Notes under the pieces: generated by a model
The model's database searches: none
What the model saw: the letters and a program-made list of their open reading frames with translations, nothing else
Told to the model about the DNA's origin: nothing
Part shown: positions 18,442 to 26,043 of the stretch, piece by piece
Layout: each line of letters opens with the position of its first letter
Position numbering within the stretch: the first letter of the stretch is position 1
Translations under genes and position numbers: made by a program
Assembly: GCF_030644225.1 (NCBI RefSeq)
Contig: NZ_CP128650.1
Coordinates: 1,602,001-1,666,000 of the forward strand
Direction of reading: 5' to 3'
Source: Selenomonas dianae
Lineage (GTDB): Bacteria > Bacillota > Negativicutes > Selenomonadales > Selenomonadaceae
Length of the DNA stretch: 64,000 nt

Positions 18442-20556
18442 TTAGAAATCATACGCCAGAGACAGTACCAGACTGCGCGGACCATGCATCGAGACCGATT
18501 CCGCAACGGCATCCTGAACAACCCAATACTCTCTGTTCAGTACATTAAATACGTTGAGCCCCACGCGCAGCGCATCTCCATTCGCAAATGTATGTTTGTA
18601 CTGCGCCCCAAGATCCAGTCGCCACCATCCCGGTACATGCTTGCTGGCAAGCGGATTCATAGGTGCCTTGCTATTCGCCACCATACGTCCCGTCAGTGAC
18701 CATTCCGCATTCATCTGATATTCGGTGGAGAGTGTGAAATTCCATTTTGGAATTCCCGCAATCGTCCTACCGTCATTTTTTCCACCCTTTTGCTTGGCGT
18801 TCAGGTACATTATCCCGCCAAGGAGATTGAGTTTTGGCGTTACGTGTCCGAATACCGTCACTTGTCCCCCTTGATTTTTTTGTCGGCCGTTATAGCCATA
18901 CCGATTATTCGCATCCACATGGAGATTTTCCTGCTCCACGGAAAAAATGCTGAAGCTCCCGCCCAGACGCTTGGCATCCCATTTCACGCCAAGCTCGTAT
19001 TGCTCGGTGGTCTGTGGCGGCAGATATTCTCCCCTGTTGGCATATCGTCTGCCCACCTTTCTTCCCCTGCCGAGACTTTCCATGTAGTTGGCATACACCT
19101 TCACATGGGGGTTCAGCGCATACATCAGTCCGAAATTTGGACTATACTTGGAGCTGTCATTTTTTCCCTGTGAAACAACCTGATGACGAAGGCCGAGCAA
19201 AAAAGACCATTTGTCATCATCGGTGACGATGCGATCGACAAAACTGATTCCCTTCATGACCTTATCGTCGTCATCATCATGATACCCCCAATTCGGTGCC
19301 TTGGGCGGGATCATCTTATCAAACGAGGATTTGTCGTAAATATTCCCCTTGTAAGGAGGAAGCAGATCATCATAGTAATCCGTATCATACTCAATCCATT
19401 CCTCGCCCTCCAACCGATCCGCGCTCAGCACAATATCGTGATGCATCTGACCGGTATCGGCTTTCAGACGAACACCCCCGGCATACCCGCGAAAGGTTCT
19501 GTTCTCCCGAATCATCTCCACATAGGTTATAAAATTCCCCTTCTCATCGGTCAGCCTTGGATAGTACGCCATGATCACGGGATCCCACTCATCGGTATGA
19601 TACCCGCACTTAAAAAACAGTTCTGCCGAGGGATTGAGCTGCTGCGCCAGAGAAAACGTCACAATATCGTTGGCATGGCTGTATTCTCCCCACGAAGGCT
19701 GAAAGTTTGCATCCCCCTGCGGCGGTTTTGGCAGAGAATGACCACCCAGTCGGATTCCTGTCTGACATCCTTTGTGGCGCACCTCCCGATGTCCGACCAA
19801 AAGCTGCGCAGAAGTTTTCTCTCCCCGATAATCGACATTGACAAAAGCATTGTTTTCCTTATATTTTTCATTTCGGAATCGCGTTGCTCCATCCTCGATG
19901 CCGATATTGGCCCGAACGCCCCACTCCTTGTCCTTCCCGAAGCGTGTCCCGAGATCCAGTTCATGAGCAAAATGGCTCTTCCCGGAAAAGGTTTCCCGGA
20001 AGACGATCTTCGTCTCATCTTCCGCAACTTTCGGAACGAGATTCACGGTGCCGGCCGCACTGGCAGAGTAACTACCGATCCCGTTCACCAACGTATTTGG
20101 CCCTGAGATGATCTCCACCCTGTCCACGAAATTGGTTGGAATCGACGAAGGGGAGAGCATCCCCGGCACGCCATTGATGTAATAGTCCTGCGAACGCAGA
20201 CGATAGCCGCGAATATGCACATCATTATAGGTATTGTCGCCGTCAGAGGTCACCGTGGGATCCAACGTAAGCACCTCAAGGAGCGTATTTCCGGAGGAGC
20301 GATTCATGTCAATGGACTTTTGCGAAAGGCTCATCACATTAAACGGTACATCCATAAAGTCTGCCTTGCCAATAATGCCCAAATTGTTCTTGCGTACAAT
20401 TTGCCCGCCATGGAAAATTTCGTCCTTATAATTGCCATACACAAAAACATCCGGCAGAGAATACGAATCCTTATTCTCAGCGGCTGCGCCATATACGACC
20501 GGCAGATGGACGGACCCTGCAAGCAGAATACTGAGGAGAACGGCTCTTTTTTTCAT
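18442..20556 (-). CDS. TonB-dependent outer-membrane receptor (siderophore-receptor-like)
   Basis: 704 residues from MKKRAV at 20556, chosen for GGAAAGGA eight bases upstream; signal peptide cleaved near VYGAAAE. The plug shows MDVPFNVMSLSQKSIDM and VDRVEIISGPNTLVNGIGS, the pattern of FhuE/FcuA-type siderophore receptors, then a barrel ending LSLAYDF. It begins 36 bases after the binding protein at 20593 and shares its cobalamin riboswitch, which points to a corrinoid ligand despite the siderophore-like plug. Base composition here looks lower in G+C than the surrounding housekeeping genes, compatible with lateral acquisition. Confidence 0.87.
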   Translation of the reverse strand: MKKRAVLLSILLAGSVHLPVVYGAAAENKDSYSLPDVFVYGNYKDEIFHGGQIVRKNNLGIIGKADFMDVPFNVMSLSQKSIDMNRSSGNTLLEVLTLDPTVTSDGDNTYNDVHIRGYRLRSQDYYINGVPGMLSPSSIPTNFVDRVEIISGPNTLVNGIGSYSASAAGTVNLVPKVAEDETKIVFRETFSGKSHFAHELDLGTRFGKDKEWGVRANIGIEDGATRFRNEKYKENNAFVNVDYRGEKTSAQLLVGHREVRHKGCQTGIRLGGHSLPKPPQGDANFQPSWGEYSHANDIVTFSLAQQLNPSAELFFKCGYHTDEWDPVIMAYYPRLTDEKGNFITYVEMIRENRTFRGYAGGVRLKADTGQMHHDIVLSADRLEGEEWIEYDTDYYDDLLPPYKGNIYDKSSFDKMIPPKAPNWGYHDDDDDKVMKGISFVDRIVTDDDKWSFLLGLRHQVVSQGKNDSSKYSPNFGLMYALNPHVKVYANYMESLGRGRKVGRRYANRGEYLPPQTTEQYELGVKWDAKRLGGSFSIFSVEQENLHVDANNRYGYNGRQKNQGGQVTVFGHVTPKLNLLGGIMYLNAKQKGGKNDGRTIAGIPKWNFTLSTEYQMNAEWSLTGRMVANSKAPMNPLASKHVPGWWRLDLGAQYKHTFANGDALRVGLNVFNVLNREYWVVQDAVAESVSMHGPRSLVLSLAYDF

Positions 20557-20592
20557 GAGAATCATCCTTTCCAACATTCATGGAGATACATA

Positions 20593-21666
20593 TTATTCTA
20601 GGTTCGATATGACCTTTGAACCGCCCCCCTTGGTTTCCATATCGCATTCAATGTCCGGATACAGACCTTTTGCAAACAGGCAAAGCCCCTTTGCTGTGCG
20701 CAGCCCGGGCATATACATATACTCCACAGGAATTGGGTAGACGCGGTTTTCCCGCACGGCTTTGAGCGAACGGTATTCCGGATGATGCATCAACTGATCT
20801 GCAAAAGAAGCCGTATGCTCATCAAAATATTCCACAAAGATAACATCCGGATCTAAGACCAATAAAGTCTCCGCGTCGCGAAACTGCACATCTGTCGCCA
20901 TACGAGCACCGAGTGTGTGCAGAAAATCACCGACAAGCCAACGCGCATTATAGTTGATCACATATTTTGATGGTGAGCCTTCCAGAACGATGACACGATC
21001 CTGCCTTTTCCCCGCTGTTTGTTCCCGTATCTGCCCAATCTGAGCGGAGATGTCTGCTGCAATCGCCTCAGCTCTCTCCGGACAGCCAAACACGATACCA
21101 ACATCACGTATGTAGCGGAGTTCTTTTTCGATGGTCTGTTTCTCTCCGGTATTTGATGTCACAGGAATATAGGTAGCTACACCACGTTTGTGCCACCATT
21201 CTGTCGATCGGAGTCTCCGCTCAGAAAATGCGGATTGCCGTGCGAAAATCAGATCCGGTTCCGCGGCCAGAATCATTTCCAAACTTACTCTCTCCGGAGC
21301 AATTTCCTGTATTTTGGCAAATTCCTCCGGATACCGCTCCTGTAAATCAGTCGTATGCGGAGGCTCCATACAGGCTAATACGATGCGATCTGCCAATCCC
21401 AACGCCAAGAGGATTTCAATGTTGTTCCAATCCATCACCACAATCCGCTGCGGTTCACGCGTGATGACCAACATCTCCTGCTGTCCTCGTGAGTTATAGG
21501 TCTGCACACTGCGCACCGTCGTCTGTCTCTCCGGCAGAACATCATGAATCGGTAAAGATGTTGTTGTAAATTCACGTAAAATAAAGATCGTGCAAAATAT
21601 CACAGCGAAAAGAAAAAACAATATCCCAAGATCCGATATGTGCTTGTATCTGCGACATCGACACAT
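20593..21666 (-). CDS. Cobalamin-regulated periplasmic binding protein (BtuF-like)
   Basis: 357 residues, type III binding-protein fold with an N-terminal membrane helix (LGILFFLFAVIFCTIFIL) and no lipobox, so probably inner-membrane-anchored and facing the periplasm. Core motifs: EPQRIVVMDWNNIEILLALGLADRIV and LDPDVIFVEYFDEH. First gene behind the cobalamin riboswitch, hence the BtuF-like call; ligand specificity is not proven. The start is odd: the ribosome site AGAAGGAG is best spaced for an ATG at 21674 that reads Met-Ile-stop, and that stop (TGATG) overlaps this gene's ATG. Confidence 0.82.
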   Translation of the reverse strand: MCRCRRYKHISDLGILFFLFAVIFCTIFILREFTTTSLPIHDVLPERQTTVRSVQTYNSRGQQEMLVITREPQRIVVMDWNNIEILLALGLADRIVLACMEPPHTTDLQERYPEEFAKIQEIAPERVSLEMILAAEPDLIFARQSAFSERRLRSTEWWHKRGVATYIPVTSNTGEKQTIEKELRYIRDVGIVFGCPERAEAIAADISAQIGQIREQTAGKRQDRVIVLEGSPSKYVINYNARWLVGDFLHTLGARMATDVQFRDAETLLVLDPDVIFVEYFDEHTASFADQLMHHPEYRSLKAVRENRVYPIPVEYMYMPGLRTAKGLCLFAKGLYPDIECDMETKGGGSKVISNLE

Positions 21667-21751
21667 CAGATCATACGCCTCTCCTTCTGCCTGATCCCCA
21701 TTACCTTTTTCTCGTTATGCTTTCGAGCAAAAGATGCACACACCATGTAAC

Positions 21752-21784
21752 AAAAAAAGCCTTCTTGCTCTCCGGCAAAAAGGC
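21752..21784 (-). terminator. Intrinsic terminator of the cobalamin riboswitch
   Basis: Minus-strand stem GCCTTTTTGC / GCAAGAAGGC with a six-base loop, then seven T. It lies between the aptamer and the start of the binding protein at 21666, so it is the expected off-switch of the riboswitch. Confidence 0.85.
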
Positions 21785-21843
21785 ACACGAAACACACAAA
21801 GATAATCGCGCCTTCCTGTCTCTCGCAGGGACGATACAGCGTT

Positions 21844-22158
21844 CCAATCGGGCAGTTCTTCTGGCTCTGCTTCCTCGTCTTCCCCGCCTTCCCGGTTTCC
21901 CAGTGACATATTGAGGTCGACTCTGCATTACAGCTGCGGGACAGCGCAGGTCTTGCACCTGCTTCTCTATTCAGGAAACACGGATAAATTCAGCACCGCC
22001 GTCTTAGCACATCTTTTCCGCCCTGCCATCGTCAACAAATCCTCCACATAGCCCTACTATGCGTCCGGTTTGTTTCCTTGGCAGGACAAAAAATCTGTAC
22101 CAATACGACGGACTTCATTTTATCAGTGATTCCTTGAGCGCAATGCGCACCCGATTGG
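21844..22158 (-). promoter_or_regulatory. Cobalamin riboswitch, aptamer split by a palindromic repeat
   Basis: Conserved B12-box elements occur on the minus strand in order: GGTGCAAGACCTGCG, CTGTCCCGCAGCTGTAA, GTCACTGGGAAACCGGGAAGG and AGCCAGAAGAACTGCC. The P1 stem is perfect: CCAATCGGG (22150-22158) pairs with CCCGATTGG (21844-21852). Between the P2 hairpin (GGGTGCGCATTGCGC) and the AATAGAGAA strand sits a complete palindromic repeat of about 162 bp (21974-22134). Without it the aptamer would have its normal spacing. Because the inserted RNA can fold on itself, the two halves may still meet. Controls the binding protein at 20593 and the TonB receptors behind it through the terminator at 21752. 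Confidence 0.88.
21974..22134 (+). repeat. Palindromic repeat, copy 2 (inside the cobalamin aptamer)
   Basis: Same family as copies 1 and 4 and in the same orientation. Terminal repeats are more diverged (GGAAACACGGATAAA / TTTTATCAGTGATTCC) and the TA flanks have decayed to CA and a TTGA context, so this may be an older insertion. Inner arms AACAAA / TTTGTT pair, as do CATAG / CTATG at the tip. Confidence 0.82.
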
Positions 22159-22199
22159 CAAAATATTGAATTATATTTTTATTTCAAAAAGATAAGCCT

Positions 22200-22228
22200 A
22201 GATTATCATACTGTTAATACACTGTCAA
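22200..22228 (-). promoter_or_regulatory. Promoter of the cobalamin riboswitch transcript
   Basis: Minus-strand TTGACA (22223-22228), a 17-base spacer and TAATCT (22200-22205). Transcription would start about 35 bases before the P1 strand of the aptamer. Confidence 0.65.
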
Positions 22229-22335
22229 GTTGAATTGTGATGCAACAATACAATCAAAAACCTCATTTATTCTACTTTCTCGATTGCCGATATGTCGTCA
22301 TTTTTCTTTTGCATAATTTTTTAACGAAAATTTAT

Positions 22336-22364
22336 TTTACAATAAAAAAAGCAGATGTTATAAT
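22336..22364 (+). promoter_or_regulatory. Promoter of the autotransporter gene
   Basis: TTTACA (22336-22341), 17 bases, then consensus TATAAT (22359-22364); the start codon is 66 bases beyond, preceded by AAGGAGGA. The region between the two divergent promoters (22229-22335) is AT-rich and otherwise featureless. Confidence 0.75.
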
Positions 22365-22429
22365 AGCCGACGATTATGTTGCTTGGATGAAATGCGGTGT
22401 TTCGTCCCGATGATGAAGGAGGAATAATT

Positions 22430-24673
22430 ATGGCGTATTGGAAGATGCTCGGCAGGAGAAACAAAAAGAACATGGTTCTTGCCTCTATGCTGGCGGTAAG
22501 TGTCCTATCGAGTGCGACGGTATGCGCGGCGAAAACGATTGAGAAACATACGAACGGCAAAGCCTACGGCCGTACGATGCACGACGACCAAAAAGAAGTA
22601 TGGAATGAGGATGTCACGGTCAACGTCTCCGGCAATGGGGGCGGCCAGTGGTACAACAATGTGACGGGGCTGTACCTCTTGGAGGGCGCAGATCTCACGA
22701 TCAACGGCGACTTGAAAATGGTGGTGAAAAACAAAAATCCGGCCACGCGGGGCAAATCATCGTCCACCTCGGACATCGCACATTACTATATGAGCGGCAT
22801 CTATGCGGGTTACGGCGGGTACTCGTACGGTGAGCAGCACGGGGATACAAAATGCACAATCAACGGCAACGTGGATATGGACATTGTAGGCGTGGCGCTC
22901 CAAGCCAATAAGGACGGATACATCACCGTGCGCGGCGGCAAGATCGTCACGCACGCACTCACCACATCCGATACCTATGCGATGCTTGCCGAGGAGGGCT
23001 CGGTGTTCATGAATACCGGTGCCGATGGGAAGACTCCGGGGACAGCAGACGTGGATGTCTATGGCAACCTCGGGGTGCTGCACAAAAACTATGGCATCGA
23101 CCCCAATCCGGACGCACACGGCTCTTTCGTCTCCATTGGTCTGACCACGGCAAAGTCGAAGCTGACCGGCGGTGTGCTCAACGAGTTCGCTGAAAACGGA
23201 CAGAACAAACATCACGCCGGTGTCGATATGTACCTGAAGAACGGTGCCGTCTGGAACAATCAGTGGATCGGCGCGGAACGCGTGGCGGCTCCCAACCGGG
23301 CGGACAAAAACACCTATCTCTACACAGGAAGCAAGGTGAGGAACCTTGTCGGCGGGGCGTCGGAGGCGGAGCGCGGACACATCCACCAAAAAGACACGCG
23401 CCCCATTACCGTAGATAACTACAGCGGTCATGAGGCGGTGCATTATGGTCGTGCGGCGGACGGCAGTCTCGTCGGAGGGAATTTCGTCGTCAACCATGCC
23501 GCCGCAGGTTCGCAGGTGACGCTCTCCGCACAGAATCCGACCATCGGCAAGAGCCTGAACGAGGAGGAATACAAGGCGGAAGTGGAGAAAAGCTTGCAGG
23601 CACTCGCAGGCAAGCTCTCTTATACGGGCTATGTCAACGGAGAGCGGAACCTGAGAGGAATCGCGGCAGTGGAGGGCGGTCTGGTCGCCCCGGCGGCAAA
23701 GATGCAGCTCGATTATCAAGCCGCCGACGGGCAGGCAAAGCTGTCGTCACCGATCTTCGAAAAGGAGACACCGCTGGTACGCGGTGCAAAGAGCGCGATG
23801 CTGGCTTCTTCCGTCTTTTGGGCGGGAAACAATAACGACCTGCGCCGCCGCATGGGCGATCTGCGTCTGGGAAGCGAAGAAAACGGCATCTGGGTGAAAT
23901 ATCTGGGCGGCAAGACGGGGGTTGAGGACGAGCATCTCAATCTCAGGCAGAACTACCATATTACACAGCTCGGATACGATCGAAAGGTGAAGGACTGGAC
24001 GACCGGCATTGCACTGGAGTACGGAACATCCAGTGCATCCTACGGCAACGGCTCAGGGAAGGGACGACTGAGCGGCATCGCACTCTACGGGAGTATGCAG
24101 AAAGACGACGGGCAGTACCTCGACATCATCGGGAAAGGCACGCATCTGAACAATGAATACAGTGCCTACACCGACAGCGGCTACCGCATGGATGGCGACT
24201 ACGGAACGCACGGGTTCTCCCTGAGCATGGAATATGGGAAAAAACTTCCTGAAAAGAACGGATTCTACGTCGAGCCGAGTGTAGAACTGACCTATGGTCA
24301 TTTGGAAGGGGCGGACTACGATGCGCCGACCAATGTTGCAGGAAAGAAAATACGCGTTCAACAGGATGCATTTAACAGCACGGTCGGCAGGATTGGCATT
24401 GGGGTTGGCACTGACACGCCAAGAAGCAACCTATTTATGAAAATAGCACTGGCGCACGAGTTCAGCGGCACAATGACGAGTAAATTCACTGCGCCGAGCG
24501 AGCCGACAAGCAGCACAGAGATCGACCTGAAGGACACTTGGGTGGATCTCGAACTTGGCGGAAGTCATAAACTCAACGACAGCTCGTATATCTATGGGAC
24601 ATACACGAAGAATTTTGGTGCAACACTGGATAACAAGTGGCGCGCCGATGTAGGCGTTCGTTTCCTTTTCTAG
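22430..24673 (+). CDS. Autotransporter (type Va secretion) with C-terminal beta-barrel
   Basis: 747 residues starting at MAYWKM after AAGGAGGA. A long basic then hydrophobic signal sequence is cut around VCAAKT. The passenger (about residues 35-470) is Gly/Asn-rich with short repeating segments typical of a beta-helix, e.g. LTINGDLKMVV, KCTINGNVDMDIV, ADVDVYGNLGVL. From about residue 480 (GIWVKYLGGKTGVED) to the end is an autotransporter barrel domain finishing in VGVRFLF with the terminal Phe needed for outer-membrane insertion. No protease triad is evident in the passenger, so a surface adhesin or structural role is the better guess. Single-gene unit with its own promoter and terminator. 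Confidence 0.88.
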   Translation: MAYWKMLGRRNKKNMVLASMLAVSVLSSATVCAAKTIEKHTNGKAYGRTMHDDQKEVWNEDVTVNVSGNGGGQWYNNVTGLYLLEGADLTINGDLKMVVKNKNPATRGKSSSTSDIAHYYMSGIYAGYGGYSYGEQHGDTKCTINGNVDMDIVGVALQANKDGYITVRGGKIVTHALTTSDTYAMLAEEGSVFMNTGADGKTPGTADVDVYGNLGVLHKNYGIDPNPDAHGSFVSIGLTTAKSKLTGGVLNEFAENGQNKHHAGVDMYLKNGAVWNNQWIGAERVAAPNRADKNTYLYTGSKVRNLVGGASEAERGHIHQKDTRPITVDNYSGHEAVHYGRAADGSLVGGNFVVNHAAAGSQVTLSAQNPTIGKSLNEEEYKAEVEKSLQALAGKLSYTGYVNGERNLRGIAAVEGGLVAPAAKMQLDYQAADGQAKLSSPIFEKETPLVRGAKSAMLASSVFWAGNNNDLRRRMGDLRLGSEENGIWVKYLGGKTGVEDEHLNLRQNYHITQLGYDRKVKDWTTGIALEYGTSSASYGNGSGKGRLSGIALYGSMQKDDGQYLDIIGKGTHLNNEYSAYTDSGYRMDGDYGTHGFSLSMEYGKKLPEKNGFYVEPSVELTYGHLEGADYDAPTNVAGKKIRVQQDAFNSTVGRIGIGVGTDTPRSNLFMKIALAHEFSGTMTSKFTAPSEPTSSTEIDLKDTWVDLELGGSHKLNDSSYIYGTYTKNFGATLDNKWRADVGVRFLF

Positions 24674-24694
24674 GGAATCACAGAGAAATGGACA

Positions 24695-24730
24695 AAAACG
24701 CAGAGGATAGGAAACCCCTCTGCGTTTTTT
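24695..24730 (+). terminator. Terminator of the autotransporter gene
   Basis: AACGCAGAGG pairs with CCTCTGCGTT, followed by a T-run at 24725-24730. Confidence 0.85.
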
Positions 24731-24797
24731 GACTCTCATCGACAAAAACACCGCAAATAAGAATTGTGCCCCTGTTTCATTCTCTAAAAAAATTTTC

Positions 24798-24826
24798 TTG
24801 ACATATGCCCCCATCCTTGCTATAAT
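24798..24826 (+). promoter_or_regulatory. Promoter of tRNA-Val(GAC)
   Basis: Full consensus: TTGACA (24798-24803), 17 bases, TATAAT (24821-24826), 33 bases before the mature tRNA start. Confidence 0.85.
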
Positions 24827-24858
24827 CCATCTTGTCGTTTGGACATGAGCGACAAAAT

Positions 24859-24935
24859 GGGGTTATAGCTCAGTTGGTTAGAGTGTCTCGTTGACATCGA
24901 GGAGGTCACAAGTTCGAATCTTGTTAACCCCACCA
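24859..24935 (+). tRNA. tRNA-Val (anticodon GAC)
   Basis: 77 bases including encoded CCA. Acceptor GGGGTTA / TAACCCC, D arm GCTC...GAGT, anticodon stem TCTCG / CGAGG with loop TTGACAT, T arm ACAAG TTCGAAT CTTGT. The anticodon GAC reads valine codons GUC and GUU. Confidence 0.95.
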
Positions 24936-24946
24936 TTTGATTTTCC

Positions 24947-24970
24947 ATCCGCAGCGATGCGGATTTTTTC
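24947..24970 (+). terminator. Terminator after tRNA-Val(GAC)
   Basis: ATCCGCA / TGCGGAT stem with GCGA loop and a T-run. It should end the first tRNA transcript before the repeat and the second tRNA. Confidence 0.8.
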
Positions 24971-24973
24971 TTA

Positions 24974-25135
24974 GGAATCACTGATAAAATGAAGTCCGTC
25001 AGATTGGCGTAGATTTTTCGTCTGAACAAGGCGGAAAACCGGACGCAGAGTGCTGCTCTGTGGAGGATTTTCCGCCGAAGTGTAGGCAAAAAAGATGCGT
25101 CAAGGTGATGGTGCTGAATTTATCAGTGCTTCCTT
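24974..25135 (-). repeat. Palindromic repeat, copy 3 (reverse orientation, between tRNA genes)
   Basis: Flanked by TA on both sides (24972-24973, 25136-25137). Ends GGAATCACTGATAAA / TTTATCAGTGCTTCC. Inverted relative to copies 1, 2 and 4. The central arms differ from the other copies but still pair: GGCGGAAAA / TTTTCCGCC and CAGAG / CTCTG. Its right TA ends one base before the mature tRNA-Val(CAC). Confidence 0.85.
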
Positions 25136-25138
25136 TAG

Positions 25139-25214
25139 GCTCACTTAGCTCAGTTGGTAGAGCATCTCCGTCACATGGAGGGGGTCGGGGGTTCGAATCC
25201 CTCAGTGAGCACCA
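25139..25214 (+). tRNA. tRNA-Val (anticodon CAC)
   Basis: 76 bases including CCA. Acceptor GCTCACT / AGTGAGC, D arm GCTC...GAGC, anticodon stem TCTCC / GGAGG with loop GTCACAT, T arm GGGGG TTCGAAT CCCTC. Anticodon CAC reads GUG. Base 32 of the loop is G, where a pyrimidine is usual. No obvious promoter lies between the preceding terminator and this gene except inside the palindromic repeat. Confidence 0.93.
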
Positions 25215-25268
25215 TTGTATATGACAGCCGTCCCGTGTGGGCGGTTTTTTTGTATATGCAGGAGTATC

Positions 25269-25967
25269 ATGATGTCAAAGGAAAAGGAAAATGCCGCACA
25301 CATTCTCGCACAGACGAGTCTCGCGCAGGGAATGAATGCAGAGGAGGTTGCCGAACTCCTCGCCTCAAGCGATGTTACGCTGCGCACATACCCGAAGGGA
25401 GCACTCATCTTCCACGACGGGGAGATGCCCCACTCGCTCTATATCCTGCTTGAGGGCGAGGTACACATTCTCAAGGACACCTATTCGGGACGACAGATCT
25501 TCATCTCGGAGATCGATCGGCCGGGCGATATGTTCGGTGAGGTCTACGAGGTTCTGAAACGCCCCTATGATATGTATGTGCGTGCAATAACAAAGGTGAA
25601 GTTGCTCGAAGTATCGAGCCATCTCTTCACCCTCGATGTAGGCGAAGCACCGCGCCGCTCTGCACTGATCGTCCAGCGCAACCTCATGAAGATCTTTGCG
25701 GGCAAGGCGTATGCGATGCATACAAAGCTGAAAATTCTCGCGAGCGGCACGCTGCGCGAGAAAATTGTCCGCTATCTGTTCCCGTACATCGACAAAGATG
25801 GGCGTGTAACGCTCACGGTCAGCCGCGAGTTTATTGCTGCCTACCTCGCCGTCAGCCGTCCCTCCCTCTCGCGCGAGCTGAGCACGATGCAGCGCGAGGG
25901 CATCATCGAGGCGACGGGGCGCAGCATACGAGTTGTCGATATGGAGAAGTTTGAGGAGTATTTATAG
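25269..25967 (+). CDS. Crp/Fnr family transcriptional regulator
   Basis: 232 residues. N-terminal cyclic-nucleotide-binding-type barrel (YPKGALIFHDGEMPHSLYILLEGEVHI... GDMFGEV) and C-terminal winged helix with recognition-helix segment AAYLAVSRPSLSRELSTM. No cysteine pattern for an iron-sulphur cluster, so it senses something other than oxygen through FeS; ligand unknown. GGAG at 25261 suits the ATG at 25269 or the adjacent one at 25272. The stop codon TAG coincides with the TA target and first base of a palindromic-repeat remnant. Neighbours give no clear target. Confidence 0.85.
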   Translation: MMSKEKENAAHILAQTSLAQGMNAEEVAELLASSDVTLRTYPKGALIFHDGEMPHSLYILLEGEVHILKDTYSGRQIFISEIDRPGDMFGEVYEVLKRPYDMYVRAITKVKLLEVSSHLFTLDVGEAPRRSALIVQRNLMKIFAGKAYAMHTKLKILASGTLREKIVRYLFPYIDKDGRVTLTVSREFIAAYLAVSRPSLSRELSTMQREGIIEATGRSIRVVDMEKFEEYL

Positions 25968-25983
25968 GAATCGCTGATAAAAT
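25967..25983 (+). repeat. Remnant of the palindromic repeat (left end only)
   Basis: GGAATCGCTGATAAAAT preceded by TA matches the terminal repeat of the full copies, but the remaining element is missing; an unrelated terminator hairpin follows directly. Confidence 0.6.
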
Positions 25984-26018
25984 TAGGGACGCTGCAAAAT
26001 GCAGCGTCCCTAATTTTA
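25981..26018. terminator. Bidirectional terminator between the Crp-family gene and bioB
   Basis: Perfect 15-bp stem AATTAGGGACGCTGC / GCAGCGTCCCTAATT with an AAAAT loop, with AT-rich flanks on both sides. Confidence 0.85.
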
Positions 26019-26043
26019 TATGTAAATATTGAAGGAATCAATG

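Noticed and set aside
21701-21958. Short open frames on both strands over 21701-21958
   Set aside because: They lie within the cobalamin riboswitch and its terminator, which explain the sequence fully.
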